Assembly: GCF_014836665.1 (NCBI RefSeq)
Contig: NZ_JACSQJ010000006.1
Location: 1-64,000 of the forward strand
DNA from: Luteimonas colneyensis
Lineage (GTDB): Bacteria; Pseudomonadota; Gammaproteobacteria; Xanthomonadales; Xanthomonadaceae
Reading direction: 5' to 3'
DNA: 64,000 nucleotides
The notes under the pieces are model-generated. The model had not been told where the DNA came from. It was given only the letters and a program-made list of their open reading frames with translations, and ran no database searches. Position numbers and translations under genes: made by a program. Numbering within the stretch: position 1 is the first letter of the stretch; every line of letters begins with the position of its first letter. This document shows, piece after piece, positions 35,892 through 43,960 of this stretch.

Positions 35892-37067
35892 ATGGGCAAC
35901 TCCGGCAAGGCGACGAGACAAGGATTGGGCACGCTGGCGATCCACGCCGGCCAGGCCCCGGATCCGGCCACTGGCGCGGTGATGACGCCGATCTACGCGA
36001 CCTCTACCTATGTGCAATCCAGTCCCGGGGAGCACCAGGGCTTCGAGTATTCGCGCAGCCACAACCCGACCCGCTTCGCCTACGAACGCTGCGTGGCCGA
36101 GCTCGAGGGAGGCAGCCGCGGCTTCGCGTTCGCCTCGGGGCTGGCGGCGAGCTCGACCATCCTCGAGCTACTGGACGCCGGCAGCCATGTGATCGCCACC
36201 GACGATGTCTACGGCGGTACCTACCGCCTGTTCGAGCGCGTGCGTCGCCGCAGCGCCGGACTGGATGCCAGCTGGGTGGACATGGCCGATCCGGCGGCGT
36301 TCGAGGCCGCGATCCGGCCCGAAACGAAGATGGTCTGGATCGAGACCCCGACCAATCCGCTGCTCAAGCTGGTGGACATCGCACAGATCGCGGCGATTGC
36401 CCGCCGGCACGGCCTGCTGGTGGTGGTCGACAATACGTTCTGCTCACCCGTCATCCAGCGTCCGCTCGAGCTGGGCGCGGACATCGTGGTGCATTCGGCC
36501 ACCAAGTATCTCAACGGCCATTCCGACATCGTGGGTGGAATCGCCGTGGTCGGCGACAACCCGGAGCTGGCCGAGAAGGTGGCGTTCCTGCAGAACTCCA
36601 TCGGCGGGGTCCAGGGGCCCTTCGATTCGTTCCTCGCCCTGCGCGGCCTGAAGACCCTGCATCTCCGGATGAAGGCGCACTGCGAGAACGCCATGGCGCT
36701 GGCGGAGTGGCTGGAGGCGCATCCGGCGATCGAGAAAGTGGTGTACCCGGGCCTGGCCTCGCATCCGCAGCATGCGCTGGCGGCCCGTCAGATGGACGGC
36801 TTCGGCGGCATGGTCTCGATCTACCTCAAGGGCGGGCCGGAAGCGGCGAAGCGCTTCTGTGAGCGCACTGCGCTGTTCGCGCTGGCGGAGTCCCTGGGCG
36901 GCGTCGAGAGCCTGGTGAACCATCCCGCGATCATGACGCACGCCTCGGTGCCTGCGGACATCCGCGCCCGCCTCGGGATCACGGACAACCTGGTGAGGTT
37001 GAGCGTGGGAGTCGAAACGCTCGCGGATCTGCAGGACGACCTCGACGTGGCCCTGCGAACGCCGTGA
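35892..37067 (+). CDS. metB: Cystathionine gamma-lyase/gamma-synthase (MetB family)
   Basis: 391 residues of the Cys/Met-metabolism PLP family. Motifs: HAGQAPDPATGAVMTPIYATSTY, YSRSHNPTRFAYE, FASGLAASSTILELL, DNTFCSPVIQRPLELGADIVVHSATKYLNGHSD (PLP Lys205) and ESLGGVESLVNHPAIMTHASV. Synthase and lyase cannot be separated reliably by motif. With a cystathionine beta-synthase upstream the lyase direction is attractive. In Xanthomonas metB marks one end of the LPS gene cluster, and here too the ABC exporter starts 3 bp after its stop. TAGAAT at 35852-35857 is a possible -10. Confidence 0.92.
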   Translation: MGNSGKATRQGLGTLAIHAGQAPDPATGAVMTPIYATSTYVQSSPGEHQGFEYSRSHNPTRFAYERCVAELEGGSRGFAFASGLAASSTILELLDAGSHVIATDDVYGGTYRLFERVRRRSAGLDASWVDMADPAAFEAAIRPETKMVWIETPTNPLLKLVDIAQIAAIARRHGLLVVVDNTFCSPVIQRPLELGADIVVHSATKYLNGHSDIVGGIAVVGDNPELAEKVAFLQNSIGGVQGPFDSFLALRGLKTLHLRMKAHCENAMALAEWLEAHPAIEKVVYPGLASHPQHALAARQMDGFGGMVSIYLKGGPEAAKRFCERTALFALAESLGGVESLVNHPAIMTHASVPADIRARLGITDNLVRLSVGVETLADLQDDLDVALRTP

Positions 37068-37070
37068 ACC

Positions 37071-37904
37071 ATGGGCCGGATGATGGCAAAGACGTCGAGC
37101 GACAGCTCGCTGCGCACTGACTCGTTCTATCGCGATGCGCGCGAGAGCCTGAAGAACCATGAGTTCTGGCTGCTGGCGGCATGGCTCGAGATCGTCTCCA
37201 AGTACCGCCGGTCGGCGGTCGGGATCTTCTGGGTGCTGCTGCCGCCGGTCGCGACGTTCTGCGTGCTGGGCTACTTCTACGCGGGGATCATCGGGCGCCC
37301 GCCACTGTCCTTCATGCCCTACATGGGAATGGGGTACACGCTCTGGAGGTTCGTCACCCAGGTGATGAACGAGGCGTCCACGGTGATGCTGTCGAGCAGG
37401 GCGTTCATCATGGACGGGCGGGTCCGCCTCACGGATTACGTGCTGAAGTCGATCTCGAAGGCGGCGTTCCACCTGGTGGCCGCCTGCATCGTCCTGGGCA
37501 TCGTGCTGGCCTGCTCTCCCGACTTCGTCGTACAGGGCCTCCCGGTGACGATCGCCGGGCTGGCGCTGTTCATGTGGAACCTGTTCTGCCTCGCCATCGT
37601 GCTCGCCCTGGTGGGGGCGCGTTTTCCGGACTTCCACGAGCTCACGACCAGCGTTTTCATTTTCGGCTTCCTGCTGACGCCCATCCTCTGGTATCCCGAC
37701 AGCCTTCCGGCCGGCAGCGCGAGAAGCGCGCTGGTGATGGCCAACCCGGTCTACCATTTCCTGGAGATCGTCCGGGGCCCGGTCCTCGGGCGGCAGGTGG
37801 CGGGCACCAGTGTCGCGTTCGTGGCGCTGTTCACGGCGTTCACCACCGCGGCTGCGGCGCTGGTCTACCGGCGATACGCACGCTTCGTGCCGATCTGGAT
37901 CTGA
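37071..37904 (+). CDS. wzm: Polysaccharide ABC transporter permease (Wzm-like, first exporter)
   Basis: 277 residues with about six membrane helices of the ABC-2 type. FWLLAAWLEIVSKYRRSAVGIFWVLLPPVATFCVLGYFYAGI gives the amphipathic gate helix and first span, and LTPILWYPDSLPAGSARSALVMANPVYHFLEIVRGPVLG is the classic O-antigen/teichoic-acid permease end. It moves lipid-linked glycan across the inner membrane with the ATPase at 37907. First gene of the glycan locus. Confidence 0.92.
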   Translation: MGRMMAKTSSDSSLRTDSFYRDARESLKNHEFWLLAAWLEIVSKYRRSAVGIFWVLLPPVATFCVLGYFYAGIIGRPPLSFMPYMGMGYTLWRFVTQVMNEASTVMLSSRAFIMDGRVRLTDYVLKSISKAAFHLVAACIVLGIVLACSPDFVVQGLPVTIAGLALFMWNLFCLAIVLALVGARFPDFHELTTSVFIFGFLLTPILWYPDSLPAGSARSALVMANPVYHFLEIVRGPVLGRQVAGTSVAFVALFTAFTTAAAALVYRRYARFVPIWI

Positions 37905-37906
37905 CC

Positions 37907-38683
37907 ATGGCACACATCCGCTTGGAGAACGTCGGGCTCGACGTCCCGCTTTACGTGCAGCGCCATTCGGACGTGTCCGGATGGGGGCAGGTGCTCAGGA
38001 GGGCCGCGTTTTCGCGTCCGGAAAGGCGCCTGGCGACCCTGCTGGACGACATCAGCTTCGAGGCCGCGGATGGCGACCGCATCGCGGTGCTGGGCCAGAA
38101 CGGGGCGGGGAAGTCGACGCTGCTGCAGATCCTGACGGGGGCGTATCGCCCCACGCGTGGCCGCGTCCAGGTCACCGGCAGCCGGCAGGCCCTGATGAAC
38201 ATCAACCTGGGATTCAACGGCGAGGCAACCGTCGTCGAGAACGTGCTGCTGAGATGCTCTTCGATGGGGATCCGGCTCGCGGAGATCAGGCGGAACGTGC
38301 CGGAGATCCTCGACTTCGCCGGCCTGGAGAGCAAAGCCTCGCACCGGTTGAAGACGCTGTCGTCCGGCCAGCGGATGCGCCTCGGATTCTCCATCTCCAC
38401 CGCGTTCCAGAACGACGTGATGATCATGGACGAGTGGTTGAGCACGGGAGACGCGGCGTTCCTCGAGCGTGCCGGGGAACGGTTGACCAGCCGGGTCGGC
38501 GGCGCCGAAATCGTCGTGATCGCGACCCACAGCATCAGGATGGCGCGGGCGGTGTGCAATCGCGCGATCCTGCTGGAGGGCGGGCAGGTGAAGGCGGCGG
38601 GCTCCCTTTCGCGCGTGATCGGTGTCTACCGCGAGCGGACGCGTCGCCAGAACACGCAGATCGCCCTCGCGAAGGCGTCTTGA
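37907..38683 (+). CDS. wzt: Polysaccharide ABC transporter ATPase, short form (first exporter)
   Basis: 258 residues. Walker A GQNGAGKST, signature LSSGQRMRLGFS, Walker B VMIMDEWLSTGD and switch His (ATHSIRMAR) are intact. An N-terminal block VPLYVQRHSDVSGWGQVLRRAAF is typical of the KpsT/Wzt group. No C-terminal glycan-binding domain is present, unlike the second exporter, so substrate recognition must lie elsewhere. It ends in a TGATG overlap with the next glycosyltransferase gene. Confidence 0.92.
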   Translation: MAHIRLENVGLDVPLYVQRHSDVSGWGQVLRRAAFSRPERRLATLLDDISFEAADGDRIAVLGQNGAGKSTLLQILTGAYRPTRGRVQVTGSRQALMNINLGFNGEATVVENVLLRCSSMGIRLAEIRRNVPEILDFAGLESKASHRLKTLSSGQRMRLGFSISTAFQNDVMIMDEWLSTGDAAFLERAGERLTSRVGGAEIVVIATHSIRMARAVCNRAILLEGGQVKAAGSLSRVIGVYRERTRRQNTQIALAKAS

Positions 38684-40353
38684 TGGAATGGTTCCGCGCG
38701 TTCCCGGGTGGCCGTGCTGGCGGAGACGCCACGGATCTCCTGGCGGCGCGCATGCGTGCGCTGGCGACACATCGCGTCAGGCGCTATCAGTTGGAAGAAG
38801 AGCTTTCGGACGTGTATGCGAGCAGCTCCTGGCGACTGACCGGGCCGCTGCGGACGCTCGGTGCCCGCCTGCGTGGCGTTTCGAAGCCGCGGGATGCCGG
38901 CCGGCGCTGGACGGCGGGGCCTGTTCCTCCTGCACTCCTCCGCGAGCACGGTGGCAGCGGGTTCGACTGCGCCCCCTTCTGTTACGGGGTGGAGGCGTTG
39001 GCTCTCTGGGACGAGCCGTATCGGCGGGCGGCCGCCGAGGGTCCGATCGCCTTCTTCGGCCCGGAGCGGATCGGGCGTGGGCTTGAAAGCCAGCTCGGGA
39101 GACTGTTCGGGCGCGCTGGCGGCGACCTGCCGGTCGAGCATGTGATCGCACACCGGAGCCGCGTGGAGATTGCGGCGGCATGCGCACGCCGATGCGGTGC
39201 GCAGCTGCTGGTGCTTGACGAGGAGTTCGAGCGCGGGTTCCTCCCGACGCGGCTGTACCATCCGGTGGCACCCCAGCTGCTTCGCGAAACCGCTGCGCCG
39301 CTGCGCCGCGCACGCGTCGTGTTCCCCGCTGCAGCGGACGCGGCGTCCCTCTCCGATCTGCCTGGCTCCTGCCTGGTCGGGCAGGACGGACGCCAGCTGG
39401 AGCTGGAGGTGCCGGTCCTGGATTCGAAGATCCTGCCCCGGCTTCTCAGCATCGAAGCGCCGGGGCAGGACATCGCCGGCCTGCTCCAGGCCCCGGGAAA
39501 CGGCGACGCGACCCTGGGCGGGATCGTCGACGGCTGGGCGTCATCCCGGCAGGTGAGGCGACGTCTGCAGGACACCTTCTTCGACTGGACTTCGGTGGTG
39601 GCCGGCGAGCGCCGCGAGCTGCCGCTGGTGACCTGCATCCTTGCGAGCAAGCGGCCGGACTTCGTGCCCAGGGCGGTGGAAATGCTCTGCCAGCAGGGCT
39701 ATCCCGATATCGAGATCGTCCTCGTATGCCACGGGTTTTCCTTGGGGGACGCGGTTCCGGCGCGGCCCGGGCTCAGGGTCGAGGTCATCGAAGCCCCGGC
39801 CCGTGCGAGCCTGGGAGAGTGCCTGAACCTGGGCATCGCCGCGTCTTCCGGCGCCGTCTGGATGAAGATCGACGACGATGATGTCTACGGGCCGGACTAC
39901 GTCGAGGATGGCGTCAGGCTGCTGTTCGACACGGATGCGGACGTCCTTGCGCGCCCCCTGCTGCTCACCAGGAAAGGGGCGCGATGGTTCTTCGACGAGG
40001 AGCGCGCCGCGCGGTCGAACGTCTACATCGAGGACCTGGACCCGACCGGACACATGTGCGGTGCGACGCTGGTGGCCCGGAACATCCCCGGCCGGATACC
40101 CGGCTTCGATCCGGACCTTCCCCGGGGCGTCGATTCCGAATTCCTGCTCAGGGCGCGGCGGGACGGATTGCGGCTGGTGTCGGTGAACGTGCCGGGTTAC
40201 GCATGCATCCGCTATTCCGCTCCGGACCATCATACGTGGAGCATGGACGTCGCCTCCGGCGTGGAGGTGTCCCCAACGGCGGCCGATGCGTGGATTGGCT
40301 GTCGAACAACGAATCTGTCTGGAGATGGACGTGGCCTCGTCGAAAACCATTGA
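38683..40353 (+). CDS. Large GT2-family glycosyltransferase
   Basis: 556 residues. A short N-terminal helical segment ends in YASSSWRLTGPLRTLGARLRG, a motif also found in the protein at 51767. A poorly defined middle part (about 70-300) follows. From about residue 314 there is a GT-A domain: LPLVTCILASKRPDFVPRAVEMLCQQGYPDIEIVLV, then WMKIDDDDVYGPDYVEDG with the DxD-type metal site near residue 396, and GATLVARNIPGRIPGFDPDL with RGVDSEFLLRA. Sugar and acceptor unknown. It overlaps the following gene by 68 bp or less depending on start. Confidence 0.85.
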   Translation: MEWFRAFPGGRAGGDATDLLAARMRALATHRVRRYQLEEELSDVYASSSWRLTGPLRTLGARLRGVSKPRDAGRRWTAGPVPPALLREHGGSGFDCAPFCYGVEALALWDEPYRRAAAEGPIAFFGPERIGRGLESQLGRLFGRAGGDLPVEHVIAHRSRVEIAAACARRCGAQLLVLDEEFERGFLPTRLYHPVAPQLLRETAAPLRRARVVFPAAADAASLSDLPGSCLVGQDGRQLELEVPVLDSKILPRLLSIEAPGQDIAGLLQAPGNGDATLGGIVDGWASSRQVRRRLQDTFFDWTSVVAGERRELPLVTCILASKRPDFVPRAVEMLCQQGYPDIEIVLVCHGFSLGDAVPARPGLRVEVIEAPARASLGECLNLGIAASSGAVWMKIDDDDVYGPDYVEDGVRLLFDTDADVLARPLLLTRKGARWFFDEERAARSNVYIEDLDPTGHMCGATLVARNIPGRIPGFDPDLPRGVDSEFLLRARRDGLRLVSVNVPGYACIRYSAPDHHTWSMDVASGVEVSPTAADAWIGCRTTNLSGDGRGLVENH

Positions 40354-42616
40354 TGACCAGCTGGAAGCCGTCACGCTGGGGCTGGAGCACCTCCGCCAGC
40401 TGCTGGGGCGGCTTGAGCCGGACGTTGCAGGCGAAGCGCTGGCGGCACTCGATGCCGTCCTGGTGACACAGGCGGAAGCGCGTGCGTCCGTCGGCGGCGT
40501 CGACCTGCCTGTCGGCGGGCCAGCGGACGCGATGCCGGGAACGGATGACGGCGACCTCGAGGTCCTGCGGGCCGAGCTCCTGCGACTGGATGACCGTTGC
40601 AGGAAGCTGATCGCGGCGCAGGAGAAGACGGTCAGGCAGCTGGCGGTCGAAATGCGATCACGCGTGACCGTCGTTGAGCAGCGCCACGAGGCCCTGCTCA
40701 ACGGAACGATATTCAGCTTTCTCCGGCGCATCGCCGGGATCGGGCAGGCCGTGGGTCTGTTGAGGGGCGGCCTGCGGGGCCGGCAGGTGTCCGGGCATGC
40801 CCCCTCCACGGCGGTGGCGGGTCCGGTGCCGGCAGGGCGGCCGCCGGCCCCGAACCCCGTCGACCAGAACGGTTTGCCGCCGCACAAGTCGGTCCGCATC
40901 GCCGGCGTTCCATACATGTCGAGGCCCAAGGAGCCGCTCGGCGCACCGGCGGTGACCTACGAGGGCGAGCCGCTCATCAGCGTGGTGATGACGTGCTACA
41001 ACACCGGCGCGTACGTCGAGCAGGCCGCGAGGTCGATCCTCGGACAGACGTGGCGCAACCTCGAGCTGATCGCCGTCGACGATTGCAGCACCGACGATAC
41101 GCGCGCGGTGCTCGAACGGATCGCGAACGAGGATCCGCGCCTCCAGGTGTTCTGCCTCGGCGTCAATCGCGGCACCTACTGGAGCAAGAATTTCGGGATC
41201 ACCCGGTCGCGCGGCGAGGTCGTCACCTTCATGGACAGCGACGACATTTCGGAGCCCGGGCGCCTGGCGGCGCAGTTTGCCGCGCTCAACCACGTGGGGC
41301 GGGTCGTCAGCACCTGCAACCACGTCCGCAAGGACGAGAGCGGGACGATCATCGAGATCAACGGGGTCGTGGAGCGGGTGGCGTACATCAGCCAGATGGT
41401 CAAGCGCCCGGTCTTCGACGAGATCGGTTACTTCGACAGCGTCCGCACGTCCGCGGACGACGAGTTCCTCAGGCGCATCCGGCGCAGCTACGGGCGGGAA
41501 GCCGAGGTGAACGTCAAGAAGCCGCTTTACGTCGCGCTCCTGCGCGACGGGTCGCTGACGTCGGACCCGGACAACGCCATCAACTTCAAGCAGGAGCGTA
41601 CGGAAGTACAGTCGTTCCTCTCGCCGCAGCGCAGGCATTACGCCGCAATGTGCGAGCGCTGGCATTCCTTCCTGGACGAAAAGGGCCTGCGGCCCTACGT
41701 GCCTTTCCCGGTGGTGCGCAGGCCGTTCCCCGCGTTCGGGAAGCTGCGGATCGGAACGGGCGAGTACGACGGAAATTTCATCACGGCCTGTCTGGCTTCG
41801 TATCCCCCGCGGAGGGACAAGCTGAAGGTGGTCGTCGAGAGCATCCTGCCGCAGGTCGACCACCTCTATGTCTATCTCAACGAATACTCGAAGGATGACG
41901 TCCCCGAATTCCTGAAGCATTCCCGCATCACCGTCGAGGTGGGGGGCACGGATCTCCGGGACAACGGAAAGTTCTTCTTCATGGACCGGGTCCGGGATGG
42001 CTACGTCATCACAGTCGACGATGATCTCGTCTATCCACACGACTACGTACAGACCCTGATCCGCAAGATCGAGTTCTACGACCGCAAGGTCGTGGTGGGC
42101 TTGCACGGCACGATCTACGCGAAGCCGATCAAGTCCTTCTTCGCGGGCCGCACGCTCATCCATTTCGAAGAGGAAATGAAGCAGGACACCGTGGTGAACC
42201 AGTTGGGCACGGGCACCACGGCATTCCATACCAGTGCGATCAGGCCGGAGCTGGCCTGGTTCAGGCAGTCAGGCATGGCCGACGTCTGGTTCGCGGTGGA
42301 AGCCCGGAAGCGGCGGGTCACCCTGGTCGCGATCGAGAGGCCGGTCGAGTGGCTGACGGTGCAGGGCGTGGAGGAAACCACGCTGTTCAGGGAATTCCGC
42401 AGGAACGACAGCGTCCAGACCGACGCCATCCGGAGCGTTGCGCCCTGGAAGGAAGTCCTGTGGGCCCCGCTGGACGGAATCGTGGCGGATCGATCGGCCC
42501 GCTTCGGCAGGCCGTATTCCAGGTTGGCGCCACGGCTTGGCGTCACCGAAGAAGAGCGGGCCGAGATCGAGGCCCACCGTGCCGCGCTGCGCGGGTCTGC
42601 AGGCGGACACGCATGA
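40286..42616 (+). CDS. Glycosyltransferase with two GT-A domains and an N-terminal coiled coil
   Basis: 776 residues from 40286; an ATG at 40325 (MDVASSKTIDDQLEAVTLGLE) is an equally plausible start. Residues about 15-140 are helical/coiled coil. GT2 domain 1 starts near 229: LISVVMTCYNTGAYVEQAARSILGQTWRNLELIAVDD, then VVTFMDSDDISEPGRL. A second GT-A-like domain starts near 496: ITACLASYPPRRDKLKVVVESILPQVDHLYVYL, with VITVDDDLVYPHDYV near 574 and GTGTTAFHTSAI. Both domains carry acidic metal-site motifs, so two transfer steps in one polypeptide are possible. Coupled by ATGA to the methyltransferase. Confidence 0.85.
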   Translation: MRGLAVEQRICLEMDVASSKTIDDQLEAVTLGLEHLRQLLGRLEPDVAGEALAALDAVLVTQAEARASVGGVDLPVGGPADAMPGTDDGDLEVLRAELLRLDDRCRKLIAAQEKTVRQLAVEMRSRVTVVEQRHEALLNGTIFSFLRRIAGIGQAVGLLRGGLRGRQVSGHAPSTAVAGPVPAGRPPAPNPVDQNGLPPHKSVRIAGVPYMSRPKEPLGAPAVTYEGEPLISVVMTCYNTGAYVEQAARSILGQTWRNLELIAVDDCSTDDTRAVLERIANEDPRLQVFCLGVNRGTYWSKNFGITRSRGEVVTFMDSDDISEPGRLAAQFAALNHVGRVVSTCNHVRKDESGTIIEINGVVERVAYISQMVKRPVFDEIGYFDSVRTSADDEFLRRIRRSYGREAEVNVKKPLYVALLRDGSLTSDPDNAINFKQERTEVQSFLSPQRRHYAAMCERWHSFLDEKGLRPYVPFPVVRRPFPAFGKLRIGTGEYDGNFITACLASYPPRRDKLKVVVESILPQVDHLYVYLNEYSKDDVPEFLKHSRITVEVGGTDLRDNGKFFFMDRVRDGYVITVDDDLVYPHDYVQTLIRKIEFYDRKVVVGLHGTIYAKPIKSFFAGRTLIHFEEEMKQDTVVNQLGTGTTAFHTSAIRPELAWFRQSGMADVWFAVEARKRRVTLVAIERPVEWLTVQGVEETTLFREFRRNDSVQTDAIRSVAPWKEVLWAPLDGIVADRSARFGRPYSRLAPRLGVTEEERAEIEAHRAALRGSAGGHA

Positions 42617-43830
42617 ACGCGTGGCGCGTATGCGCGCTCGGGCTGCTGGCAATCGGGGCCGTCGCCCTGCTGGCAGGAGCAGTCCTCGCGCTCCCGCTGC
42701 TGGCGGCGGCCGCCATCGTCTTCCTGGTCGCAGGCCTTGCGCTCGTCGGCTACATGCTTTCCCGCCAGATGCGGCATGTGATCGGACAGCAGGAGCGGAG
42801 CCTGGAGGCACTGGCCAGGGCCGAAGCCGCGCTGCAGGGCATGGCGGCGCTCAGGCAGTCCTCCGGACGCCTGGAGACCGCGGTTTCGCGCCTGGCGGGC
42901 ATCGAAGGGGCGCTCGCCGGGCGGATCCAGGACGTGGTCCGCAGCGCCGCCGCTGCGAGGGCGGAAGACAGTGCGGCGAGGCGCGTCGACCAGCGCGACA
43001 TCAGCCGGCAGCTCGCGGATCTCCAGGGCCTGGTGGCTGAGCATGGCGAATTGCTGGGTGCCCAGGGCCTGGATGTGCAGACCTCGCTCCGGGTCGGGCG
43101 CAACGTGCTCAGGATCAGCAAGGAGATCGCGGAACATCAGCCGGTGGAGAGCCGGCTGCGGCGCAACCTCGAGAAGGCGGTCAACGATGCATCCGGCGGA
43201 GTGACGCGATCCGTGGAGGCGCTCATGCAGCTCCATGCGCTTCCGGGCGCCGGGCTTTCCCCTCTGCTTGGGGGGTGGGCGATGGAGCCGGTGGCGGTCC
43301 ACGCGCTCCTGGACGTCATCTCGCAGTGGTCCGGTCCGCGCGTCGTCGAACTGGGAAGTGGAACGTCCACGGTGTGGATCGCGCGCATGCTGAAAAGCAT
43401 GGGAGCGGGCCGCGTGGATTCGCTGGACCACGAATGGCAGTACGCCGAAGCCACGCGGCGTGCCCTGGAGCGCGAAGGACTGCAGGCATGGGCGCAGGTC
43501 CACCATGCTCCGATCGTCGACGTCGAAGTGGCGGACGAAGTCTACCCATGGTATTCGCTGGCCGATGCGGCGCTGCCGGAGACGATCGATGTCCTCATCG
43601 TGGACGGTCCGCCCGCCGCCCTGGGCGAGCGGGCGCGCTTCCCCGCGCTTCCAGCGCTTGCCGGACGTCTCCGGCAAGGCAGCGTGCTGGTGATCGACGA
43701 TGCAGGGCGCCCGGATGAAGCGGAGATCATCGGATGCTGGCGCGATCTGGCATGCGTCCAACTTGCCGAGCCGGTATCCCTGGGACCACGGACGGTTGCG
43801 CTCACCGTGCTTTCGAACGCACCGGATTGA
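42613..43830 (+). CDS. Membrane-anchored SAM-dependent methyltransferase with coiled coil
   Basis: 405 residues. Two N-terminal membrane spans (LGLLAIGAVALLAGAVLALPLL and AAIVFLVAGLALVGYML) precede a long coiled-coil stretch (about 55-200) and then a class I methyltransferase domain. The SAM loop is RVVELGSGTSTVWIARML near residue 245, with DSLDHEWQYAEATRRAL and DVLIVDGPPAALGERARFPALPAL. It resembles Methyltransf_24. A coiled-coil-linked methyltransferase in an ABC O-antigen locus recalls WbdD-type chain terminators, but no kinase domain is present. Capping of the glycan is inference. Confidence 0.8.
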   Translation: MNAWRVCALGLLAIGAVALLAGAVLALPLLAAAAIVFLVAGLALVGYMLSRQMRHVIGQQERSLEALARAEAALQGMAALRQSSGRLETAVSRLAGIEGALAGRIQDVVRSAAAARAEDSAARRVDQRDISRQLADLQGLVAEHGELLGAQGLDVQTSLRVGRNVLRISKEIAEHQPVESRLRRNLEKAVNDASGGVTRSVEALMQLHALPGAGLSPLLGGWAMEPVAVHALLDVISQWSGPRVVELGSGTSTVWIARMLKSMGAGRVDSLDHEWQYAEATRRALEREGLQAWAQVHHAPIVDVEVADEVYPWYSLADAALPETIDVLIVDGPPAALGERARFPALPALAGRLRQGSVLVIDDAGRPDEAEIIGCWRDLACVQLAEPVSLGPRTVALTVLSNAPD

Positions 43831-43960
43831 CTCCGGTCCGTCCCGGCTGTCCTGACCGCGGCAAGGTGGTTCCAGCGCGCGGATGCCACTGGCGACCGGT
43901 TCCGCCGCCGCATGCGACCGGGCGCGGAGTTCGGGGCGGCCACATATTCAGAGATCAGAG

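Noticed and set aside
42613..43830. WbdD chain terminator
   Set aside because: Only a methyltransferase is found; the kinase domain of WbdD is missing and the coiled coil is N-terminal to the enzyme.
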